From assembly GCA_947632505.1 (NCBI GenBank), contig CANRPN010000004.1, forward strand, positions 1 through 48,900: a stretch of DNA of 48,900 nt, in the 5' to 3' direction. The DNA is from an uncultured Clostridia bacterium (GTDB lineage: Bacteria > Bacillota > Clostridia > Christensenellales > Borkfalkiaceae). Below the pieces are notes generated by a model. That model saw only the letters and a list, made by a program, of their open reading frames with translations, searched no databases and was not told the origin of the DNA. The position numbers and the translations under genes are program-made. This document shows, piece after piece, positions 31,965 to 39,029 of the stretch (positions are counted from its first letter, which is position 1; each line of letters starts with the position of its first letter).

Positions 31965-33815
31965 TTATTCGTTGACATTGACGGATGTCATGCGCCGCCA
32001 GCGCCATTCGCACTGGTCGGGGTCGATCTCGAATGCATTCCCGTGCCCCATATGATCGAGCAGCTCTTCTCCGAGTTCCGGGATCGGCACGCCTTCCGAA
32101 AGGTGGGCCGCGATCTTGCGCATCGCCGCCGCGATCCGCTGTTTTAAGGCGCCGATGCGGATGTCTTGCACATCAAATCCGTTGGCGCGGTTCTCGCGCT
32201 CCCACTGCGCCGAGAAAGCGGTATAAAGCGCCTCGATGCGTCTCAAAAGCTCCTTCAAATCGCCGTAATAGAGAGCAAGTCTGTCCCGGTCTCCCGCGGC
32301 ATACGCCTTGCGCAGCTTGATGCCCATGTCCGCTTTGAGCGTGAGCACCCGCGCGAGACGGTACTGCGTTTCGAAGAGATAGGCCCAGCGGCCCGCCTTC
32401 TTCTCCGCCAGCAGCAGACGGCGCGCATGGGAGGCATAGAGCTCGCCCAATCCTTCGGGGATCGTCGTATCAAGGGTGCCGAGCAGAACATCGTTGAAGA
32501 GCAGATATTTGTTTGCGCTGTTTTTCTCCTCCACATCGTCGTTTTGTGTGACGCGGTTGCAGAGGTCGATGGTCATGAAATCGTCGTATTTTACCCCTGT
32601 AAGATGCAGAAAACTGCGTTTATAGGCAGCATTCACCGCAAAATTGCCGTAGTTGAAGCGGGAGCAGTAAAGGAGCGCGGGAAGAGTGGCAAAGACGGAA
32701 CATTCCGCTCCGTTGTCCCCCCAGCCCGTGACGATGAAGCGGCGGATCTTATTTTCAAGGCAGGCCTTGGCCGCTTCGCCGCAGGAGACGAGGGAGTAGC
32801 GGTTGTCGGGCGTAAAGCCCAGCCACTTCCATGCGCCGCCCGCAAACCCGATACGATTTTTGAACACGCGGTGCTTTTTCATCATCGCGTCGTAATGCTT
32901 TTCGTCCGTGGAACAATAGTCCCAATAGATCAGCTCCACGTTTGCGGGAAGGCTCTCCGCAACGCACGGGGGCAGATCGTCGCCGTATTGAGCGCTCATC
33001 GCCTGCGAAAAGAACATATCCGACCACATCATGGGCGCGCGGAACCCGTATTTTTCGCAAAGTTCCACCACTTTCTTCAAGTGTTTTGCCATGATGTCGA
33101 AGCGCGACTCATAGCCGTTGAGATCGAGATAGCGCCCCCGTCCGAGCATGTAAGCCTCGTCCATGCCGATGTTGATGTTGCGCGAGGTAAAGTACTTCGC
33201 ACAAGCCGCGATCAGGGCTTCGAGGAAGCGGTACACCTCTTCGTCTCCGACGAGCAGGATGTCGCCCGTATCGAACAAATGCCCCATCGCATAGTGGCGC
33301 GTCAGCGTGCCGAAATGAGCGAGGGTCTGGATATAGGGTACGAGTTCTATGCCGAAACGTTTGCAATATCCGTCCGCTTCGCGGATCTCTTCGCCCGTGA
33401 GCGGGGTGCGCAGATAGCCGAAATAGGGATACTTCTCTACCGTGAACGTATCCTCCATATAAAGTCCCAAACTGTCGTAGCCGAGCACCGCGAGGTGACG
33501 GATGAGCTCTTTGAGCGTACTCATCTTCGGCACGGCATTGCGGGAACAGTCGAGCATGTAGGTGAGATCGTCGAAATGGCATTCGGGCGTGAGCGGCGCG
33601 CCTTGTTTGGGCAGGCCCTCGTCTGCGAGCAATTTGAGCGCATAGAAGAACTGTACCTTTTTCGGCGCGGAGATCACGACCCTTTCGCCGTTGTATTCGA
33701 TCCGGAAGGGCCCCTCCCGAAATTCGACGGCGACCTCATTGCCGAGCTCGATCCCGCAAAGAGCAAGCTCCCCTGCCGCCTCCCGCAGTTCTTCGGATAA
33801 AATGTTGAATTTCAT
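31965..33815 (-). CDS. Beta-N-acetylhexosaminidase-like GH20 protein
   Basis: This 616-residue protein has no signal peptide. It shows a GH20 organisation: a small N-terminal alpha/beta domain (~1-80), then a TIM barrel starting FDDLTYMLDCSRNAVPKMSTLK. The substrate-assisted catalytic pair Asp219-Glu220 lies in NINIGMDEAYMLG. WKWLGFTPDN and IVTGWGDNGAECS hold further active-site positions. GH20 enzymes remove terminal beta-GlcNAc or beta-GalNAc. The barrel is followed by ~230 mostly helical residues, as in Hex1-type or ExoB-like members. In the operon it would release GlcNAc in the cytoplasm for the following ROK kinase and NagA/NagB of locus 1. GGAGAAACT precedes the ATG. Confidence 0.85.
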   Translation of the reverse strand: MKFNILSEELREAAGELALCGIELGNEVAVEFREGPFRIEYNGERVVISAPKKVQFFYALKLLADEGLPKQGAPLTPECHFDDLTYMLDCSRNAVPKMSTLKELIRHLAVLGYDSLGLYMEDTFTVEKYPYFGYLRTPLTGEEIREADGYCKRFGIELVPYIQTLAHFGTLTRHYAMGHLFDTGDILLVGDEEVYRFLEALIAACAKYFTSRNINIGMDEAYMLGRGRYLDLNGYESRFDIMAKHLKKVVELCEKYGFRAPMMWSDMFFSQAMSAQYGDDLPPCVAESLPANVELIYWDYCSTDEKHYDAMMKKHRVFKNRIGFAGGAWKWLGFTPDNRYSLVSCGEAAKACLENKIRRFIVTGWGDNGAECSVFATLPALLYCSRFNYGNFAVNAAYKRSFLHLTGVKYDDFMTIDLCNRVTQNDDVEEKNSANKYLLFNDVLLGTLDTTIPEGLGELYASHARRLLLAEKKAGRWAYLFETQYRLARVLTLKADMGIKLRKAYAAGDRDRLALYYGDLKELLRRIEALYTAFSAQWERENRANGFDVQDIRIGALKQRIAAAMRKIAAHLSEGVPIPELGEELLDHMGHGNAFEIDPDQCEWRWRRMTSVNVNE

Positions 33816-33824
33816 AGTTTCTCC

Positions 33825-34658
33825 TTAAAGACAGGCTCCGACGATACCTGCACGGTTTTTCAGCCGCGCAAAAGCGATGTCGCCTTTGTTTTCTATGAGG
33901 GACAGAAAGATCTCCTCCGACTGCGCCATGCCGCCGCCGAGAAGAATGTGTGAAGGGTGAATTTCCGCGCGGATGAGTTCCAGCAACCGATTGAGGTAGC
34001 CGCCAAATTCGCACATAACGGTCCGCGCTTCGGCATTTCCCGCCGCATAGAGCTCAAAGAGCTGCTTTGCGCTTTCGAGCGCGGGGATCTTTTCCCTGCC
34101 GCGGGCAAGAAGCGCCGTGGCCGAGAGATAGCTCTCTGCGCAGCCGAGCTTTCCGCACGAACACCGCCGCCCGCCCTCGACGAGGAGGACATGGCCCCAG
34201 CGTGCGCCGTCGAAATTTGCGCCGCGTACGATCTTTCCGTCTACAAGGCTCGCGCCGCCCACTCCCGTACCGAACGTGAGCATGGTGGCATCCCGCTCGC
34301 CCGGATAGAACAAAAGCTCCCCTTTGAGGGCGCAGACCGCATCGTTGTCCGCCTGCACGGGGATGTGATAGCGCGCTTCGAGCGTACCTTTGAGATCTAC
34401 GCCCGTCCAGCCCATGAGATTTTCGGTGGCGTACACGCAGACCCCGTGATACGGATCGATGTTCCCGGCCGAAGAGACGCCGAGAAGTTCCACCGTTTCA
34501 TTTTCCAAAAGAGCGTCTATCACGGAAAAGAGGGAGGTAAAGATTGCCTCTCTCCCTTCCCTGCCGCGGGTAGGAGCTTCTCGCTCGCGGATAAAATTTT
34601 TTCCGTCCAGCAGCGCCCCCTTGATCGTGGTGCCGCCGATATCGACGCCGAGTTTCAT
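33825..34658 (-). CDS. ROK-family sugar kinase with zinc motif
   Basis: At 277 residues this is a compact ROK kinase. It has the N-terminal phosphate loop LGVDIGGTTIKGALLDG, the catalytic aspartate in QADNDAVCAL, the second phosphate loop LTFGTGVGGASLVDG, and the ROK zinc site His156 plus CSCGKLGC (166-173). It should phosphorylate a hexose, most likely the GlcNAc or glucose released by the preceding GH20 and following GH31 enzymes (inference). Its ATG overlaps the DUF4127 stop (ATGA) and has no strong ribosome site, so translation is coupled. Confidence 0.92.
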   Translation of the reverse strand: MKLGVDIGGTTIKGALLDGKNFIREREAPTRGREGREAIFTSLFSVIDALLENETVELLGVSSAGNIDPYHGVCVYATENLMGWTGVDLKGTLEARYHIPVQADNDAVCALKGELLFYPGERDATMLTFGTGVGGASLVDGKIVRGANFDGARWGHVLLVEGGRRCSCGKLGCAESYLSATALLARGREKIPALESAKQLFELYAAGNAEARTVMCEFGGYLNRLLELIRAEIHPSHILLGGGMAQSEEIFLSLIENKGDIAFARLKNRAGIVGACL

Positions 34659-36151
34659 TTGAGTTCGAGGGTCACCTCCGTTTCAAACATCCTGCGCCAA
34701 GGCATGCGGATGTGCACCTCCTTGACATGTTCCGCAAGGGACGGGAAATTCTCCTGCATGTACCGCGCGATCTCCTCTTTGACGGCACAGGCGACCTTGC
34801 CCTCCTCGCCGTCCGCATGGAAATAGTCCAGCCCCCATGCGGGAAGAAGCCGCTTTGTGACGTCCTGCCGCACAAAACCCATGTACGCAGCGTCCTCATA
34901 GTAGCGGTGGAGAAGAAAGGAGATCCTCCCCTTTTCATCCCCGCCGAGGAGCGCCAGAACGCTCTGGCAAACCGCCGTGCCCAAAGTGTTGCTCGAAGTG
35001 TTCCAGCCCGCATAGGCGTGCAGCTTCAAGAGCAGGCCCTCGCTGCCGAGCAGGCGCAAAAGTTCGAGATCGCTCCCGTTGCAGGCGGCGACATCCCCCA
35101 CCGCGACGATCTTGCCGCAGTCGAGCGCATATCCGATAAAATTGACAAATTCACCGAGGTTGCGGTCGATGTCGTAGGCCTGCACATAGCCCGGATCGCT
35201 CTCGTGATGCATACACGAGCCCATGTTCACGCACAGGACTATGTCCGCCTCGGGCAGGGAATACACCTGCCGTCCGCCGACCGCGAGAATATGATATTTG
35301 ACCGTTTCGCCAAGGGCCCTGTCCTCGAACCACGGAATGACCGCCGCCGCCTTTGTGCTCGCAAAATGCACGAAAATTTTGGGGGAGACGCCGCAAAGCT
35401 GCGCGACCGCCCGTCCCAGAAGAATTAAGCCTGTATCGTCGGCCGAGGGATACATGGCGGTTTTGAGGTGCAGGGAATTTTCCTTTAAGAAAGTGCGGAT
35501 CCTGATCTGATCCATGGAAGTAAATCCATACACTGCCGCGTCGTCCTGCGGAACGATAAAGTAGTCCACAATGCCGTTCTTGATATATTGCAAATTGTGT
35601 TCGAGCACGGCGAGATTCTTGTTGCGGCGGGCAAGATAGTCCCCGAGATAGGGCGCGGTCTTCTCCTTCACCCGTTCGAAATCCTGTTTGTCCTCCTCGG
35701 TGAGCTTCCCAAGCGCTTCGAGTTGGGTGTATCTGCCATAGAGGTGGATCTCCCGGCCGCAGATATCGTAATAATCGGGCTCCTCATCCGAGAGAGAATA
35801 GTCGGGACAGCGCATGATGAGCTGAAAGACGTAGAACTTCATGCGGGGATTCTTCTCCCGCAGTTTTTCGACGAGGCTTGCACGGCGAAGAAGTTCTTCG
35901 AGGGGCAATTCATGCAGACGCGAGGGCACGATCCCGCCATAGATGAGCGTATCGAGCGAGAGAATGCAGGCGTCGGCGTCCGCGATGTTCGCGAGCAGCC
36001 ATTCTGCGATCTTTTGGGCGTCGCCGGGGGTCTTTTTGTCCCCCATGATCGCTTTCGGCGGGAGCGAAAGCTCATAGCCCGCCTTGGGCATGAGCTGCGG
36101 ATACAGATAGTTACAGGGCCGCTCGTCGAGCGGCAACATCACGATCTTCAT
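34655..36151 (-). CDS. DUF4127 family protein, copy B
   Basis: This 498-residue paralogue of the 17492-19000 gene has identical or nearly identical blocks throughout: MLPLDERPCNY, ACILSLDTLIYGG, MRCPDYSLSDEEPDYY, YFIVPQDDAAVYGFTS, YPSADDTG, SLPEADIVL, HAYAGWNTSSNTLGT and LHRYYEDA. By eye about half of all residues match copy A, so the copies are old paralogues and not a recent duplication. It lies between the SGNH esterase gene and the ROK kinase gene, with four-base overlaps at both ends. The ribosome site is GGAGGGG. Its biochemical function is not known to me. Its recurrence in both glycan operons argues for a shared catalytic step. Confidence 0.8.
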   Translation of the reverse strand: MKIVMLPLDERPCNYLYPQLMPKAGYELSLPPKAIMGDKKTPGDAQKIAEWLLANIADADACILSLDTLIYGGIVPSRLHELPLEELLRRASLVEKLREKNPRMKFYVFQLIMRCPDYSLSDEEPDYYDICGREIHLYGRYTQLEALGKLTEEDKQDFERVKEKTAPYLGDYLARRNKNLAVLEHNLQYIKNGIVDYFIVPQDDAAVYGFTSMDQIRIRTFLKENSLHLKTAMYPSADDTGLILLGRAVAQLCGVSPKIFVHFASTKAAAVIPWFEDRALGETVKYHILAVGGRQVYSLPEADIVLCVNMGSCMHHESDPGYVQAYDIDRNLGEFVNFIGYALDCGKIVAVGDVAACNGSDLELLRLLGSEGLLLKLHAYAGWNTSSNTLGTAVCQSVLALLGGDEKGRISFLLHRYYEDAAYMGFVRQDVTKRLLPAWGLDYFHADGEEGKVACAVKEEIARYMQENFPSLAEHVKEVHIRMPWRRMFETEVTLELK

Positions 36152-37245
36152 TTCAAATCCCCTCCGAATTTGCGGAGTTCCCGCTCATAGGAACGGGCGA
36201 GCATGAGCATGCCGACATCGTTCGGATGAATGCCGTCGGTGGAATACTCTCCGATGTTTCCTTTGAAGAGTTTGGACCCGTCTGCGAAATGCACCTCGTG
36301 TCCCGCTCTGCGATAGCTTGCCGCAAGCCGCCGCAAGAACGTACGGTAGTAATCCGCCATGCGGGCGCGGTAGTCGTCAAAGTAGTCGAGCGCAAAGGGC
36401 ACGCGGGAATAGAGCACGACCTTTGCCGTCTTGTTTTCTTTGAAAAATTCGTCGAGGAAGGGGGCGGCGTTGTCGCGCAGACGTTCGTCTACGCCCGCGT
36501 TGGGCTCGGTGTCCACAATGAGATGATCGAGCTTGCGCTTTCCCAAAATCGCTCCCATCTCCTTCTCCATAAAGGCGACGCCCGAAAAACCGAAGTTCAA
36601 TACCTCCGCTTTGAGCGCGCGGGAGAGGATGGCGGCCGGCGCAAGCCCGGGACGGGAAGCGGCGCAGCCGTGCACGATGCTCGTGCCGTAAATGCCGATG
36701 CGCGCGCTGTGTTCAAAGCCGAAAGGACGGACAAATGCGTCGCCGTCGAGCCCGATTTCAAGCGATTCCACGGCCATATAGAGGGGCAGATGCAGGATGT
36801 AGCGGCGCGGTTTTCTCGGCGCGTTCAAATAGTGGCTGAGGGGCACCTCATATTCCGTCGCGTCGAACTCGTAGCGCGCCACTTCATGCAGGATAAAGTC
36901 CCCCGCCCGTTCGTCGTAAACATAGAGATCCATGCCGCACTGCCCGATCTGGGTCATGTTCGTCATGTTGAATTTATCGCGGAGCTTGACGCGCACATTG
37001 AGGGCGGCGCTGTCCGTTTCAAAGCGCACGGAAATGCCCGAGGAATGCTCGCCGAACCACGCCTCACCGTCATTTAAGGGGCGGATGAGGTCGCGCTCAG
37101 AAGAGGTGAGACGGTAATATCCCGCCTCGTCTTTTGCGTCGGTACCGTAAAGCCCGAAACAGGGCTCCTTGGCGCTCCTCCATTTCAGACCCGTGGGGAA
37201 GGGCAGATCGCCCGTCATGTTCGGGTCGAAAGTGAATACGTTCAT
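36148..37245 (-). CDS. SGNH/GDSL hydrolase with N-terminal GxDLY domain
   Basis: This 365-residue protein without a signal peptide has two parts. Residues ~1-175 form a beta-sandwich with the GxDLY signature (CGMDLYVYD, 103-111). Residues ~180-360 form an SGNH esterase fold with the nucleophile Ser189 in IYGTSIVHGCAASRPG, the block II region NFGFSG, Asn249 in DTEPNAG, and Asp337/His340 in STDGIHPND. This architecture occurs in bacterial acetyl-xylan or acetyl-sugar esterases, so it likely removes acetyl groups from an oligosaccharide. It overlaps the phosphodiester-glycosidase stop by four bases and DUF4127 copy B by four bases. An acyltransferase gene ends the same operon. Confidence 0.87.
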   Translation of the reverse strand: MNVFTFDPNMTGDLPFPTGLKWRSAKEPCFGLYGTDAKDEAGYYRLTSSERDLIRPLNDGEAWFGEHSSGISVRFETDSAALNVRVKLRDKFNMTNMTQIGQCGMDLYVYDERAGDFILHEVARYEFDATEYEVPLSHYLNAPRKPRRYILHLPLYMAVESLEIGLDGDAFVRPFGFEHSARIGIYGTSIVHGCAASRPGLAPAAILSRALKAEVLNFGFSGVAFMEKEMGAILGKRKLDHLIVDTEPNAGVDERLRDNAAPFLDEFFKENKTAKVVLYSRVPFALDYFDDYRARMADYYRTFLRRLAASYRRAGHEVHFADGSKLFKGNIGEYSTDGIHPNDVGMLMLARSYERELRKFGGDLK

Positions 37246-38747
37246 GCCTCTTTCCTCGAAGTGACCAAAATGCCGTTCATGACGGGGCGGGTGCTTGTAA
37301 GCTCCGTGCTCGCCGTGTCGGAGGAGCGGACGACCACTCTGCCCGTTTCCTCTTTTTCGCCGCGCACGACGAGCTGGGTGGAGCCGCCGCCGTCGAAGTT
37401 CGCCGCCTGCGTGCAGCCGTAGTAGTAGGCAAATTCGGCGAGTTCGGGCAAATTCATGCCGTGCGTATCTCCCTCCTTGTCCTTCCCGCCGTAATACATC
37501 GATTCGACCGCGAAGATGACGACATTGCCGTTTGGCTTGATGCCGACCGCCGAGCGGGGCACGTCGGGGCTCTGCGCGCCGTTGGTGTTCTCTTTTTTGA
37601 CGGTATTATCGGCGATCGCATCGTTCAGAACGAGCGCCTGACGGCAGCCGAGGATCGTCTCGTAACCGTTCCACGTCCCGTCGGGAGAGGTGACTGCAAC
37701 GTTCACCCTGTCGCCGGCTTTGAGTGTAGAAAGATACTTGCTAAATTCGCCGTTTTCGTCCTTGGTGAGCAGATATCCGTACCCCTCGCCCGCCGTAAAT
37801 CTCTGCGACGTCTCCACATGCACCGCTTCGAGTACGGTAAGATTCGCCATGCCTTTGGAATTGTCCACCTTGACTGCATACCCCTTGCTCTGAGAGCTGC
37901 CGCCCTTGGTGCGGTATGTAATGTAATTTGCCGAAACCTGACCGTTTTCTTGCAGTTCGAGGACCGTGTTTCCATCCATCAGCTGATAGGAAAGTTTCGC
38001 CTTGATGAGCGGTTCTTTGACCTCGGGCAGCGTGGGGTCGCCCTCGTATTTTTGGATGGGCGCGATCTGCGCCGTCGTCCCCTTCACGCCGAAGAGCATG
38101 GGCGCGGAGGCGGGCACGTCGGAAGCGCCTTCCCGATAGTCGTAATTGCCGTTGTCGTTGTGGCCGCTTTTGACGATGACACCGTCTTTTACGAAGGCGT
38201 TTACGCAGTAACTGCCAAAGAAATCGGCATTGAGAGAGGAATAGACATGGCCGCCCGTCTCCTTTTCCCACGCCTGCGCCATTGCATAGGGCGCGGCTTT
38301 TGCATAGGAGAAGCCCTCCGCGACATTGTCCTTCGTTCCCGCGACGATGTTCGCCTTTTTGAGGTCGACCTCGATGGTATAGACCACGACATCCTGCCCG
38401 TTCGTCTTTTTCAGCTTGTTCGCAACGAGATGCACGCCCTCGCCGAGCTCGGTGATCTCATTCGTCACTTCGCCGAACGTTTGCGGGGTGTAGCCCGCAC
38501 GATAGGTGACGGAAAAACCCTCCGGCTCTTTGTCCGGTTCCTTATCGGGTTCCTTGTCTGGCTCTTTATCCGGTTCCTTGTCCGGCTCTTTGTCGGGCTC
38601 TTTGTCTCCCGGCTGCTGCACAGACGGATCGTCATCTTTCGGCGGGTTTTCTTTCTCACCGCAGCCGACGAGCGCACAGGACAGGAGCATGATCGCAGAG
38701 ACGATCAGGCAGAGCAGCATTTTCAAATACTTTTTCGTATGATTCAT
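37242..38747 (-). CDS. Phosphodiester glycosidase (NAGPA-like) surface lipoprotein
   Basis: This 501-residue lipoprotein has a lipobox LVGC (Cys29) and a linker with seven PDKE units. It ends in a domain like NAGPA, the phosphodiester glycosidase family (PF09992). The signature near the C-terminus is ANFDGGGSTQLVV, and earlier parts include VVYTIEVDLKKANIVAGT, YSSLNADFFG and CRQALVLNDAI. The mammalian member removes GlcNAc from GlcNAc-1-phospho-6-mannose diesters. Bacterial members are thought to act on phosphodiester-linked sugars in polysaccharides. Placement at the head of locus 2, outside the cell, suggests it clips phosphodiester-linked sugars before import (inference). GAGGGG precedes the ATG and there is a strong promoter upstream. 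Confidence 0.88.
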   Translation of the reverse strand: MNHTKKYLKMLLCLIVSAIMLLSCALVGCGEKENPPKDDDPSVQQPGDKEPDKEPDKEPDKEPDKEPDKEPDKEPEGFSVTYRAGYTPQTFGEVTNEITELGEGVHLVANKLKKTNGQDVVVYTIEVDLKKANIVAGTKDNVAEGFSYAKAAPYAMAQAWEKETGGHVYSSLNADFFGSYCVNAFVKDGVIVKSGHNDNGNYDYREGASDVPASAPMLFGVKGTTAQIAPIQKYEGDPTLPEVKEPLIKAKLSYQLMDGNTVLELQENGQVSANYITYRTKGGSSQSKGYAVKVDNSKGMANLTVLEAVHVETSQRFTAGEGYGYLLTKDENGEFSKYLSTLKAGDRVNVAVTSPDGTWNGYETILGCRQALVLNDAIADNTVKKENTNGAQSPDVPRSAVGIKPNGNVVIFAVESMYYGGKDKEGDTHGMNLPELAEFAYYYGCTQAANFDGGGSTQLVVRGEKEETGRVVVRSSDTASTELTSTRPVMNGILVTSRKEA

Positions 38748-38779
38748 TTTCCCCTCGCATTATAAAATTCTTCGCCTAA

Positions 38780-38808
38780 ATTCTAATACAGAAACGGAAG
38801 TTTGTCAA
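38780..38808 (-). promoter_or_regulatory. Promoter of the locus 2 operon
   Basis: TTGACA (38803-38808) and TAGAAT (38780-38785) are 17 bases apart, ~32 bases before the phosphodiester-glycosidase ATG. Seven genes follow without room for another promoter. Confidence 0.85.
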
Positions 38809-38811
38809 TGG

Positions 38812-38827
38812 TTTTGAAAAAAATTTT
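38812..38827 (-). promoter_or_regulatory. A/T box upstream of the locus 2 promoter
   Basis: The minus-strand AAAATTTTTTTCAAAA, then CCA, runs into the -35 box. It is the same 16 bases as above the giant lipoprotein promoter. It could be an UP element or a regulator site common to both units. Confidence 0.6.
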
Positions 38828-38976
38828 CTTTATTATTTGGCTTTTTTCGCGCGTACGCGCACATATTATTTTGAAACATTCATTATGTTGTATTTTTTGC
38901 AACTTTTTTTCATTTTCTTGTAAAAATGCAGGCCATTTGCCTTCAAAAAAACAGTTCACAAAATGAATGAAATAGG

Positions 38977-39005
38977 TTGACATTTTGTCTCTGCGGGCAT
39001 ATAAT
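38977..39005 (+). promoter_or_regulatory. Consensus promoter of the ADH-ALDH fusion gene
   Basis: TTGACA (38977-38982) and TATAAT (39000-39005) are 17 bases apart on the plus strand, a perfect consensus. It rules out the earlier in-frame ATG at 38985, which would lie inside the promoter. The 282-base gap between the divergent genes is otherwise AT-rich. Confidence 0.9.
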
Positions 39006-39029
39006 ATTCGAAAATCGATCGAGGCAGGT

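Noticed and set aside
38985-39029. An earlier start of the ADH-ALDH gene at 38985
   Set aside because: It lies between the -35 and -10 boxes of the consensus promoter and so would not be in the transcript.
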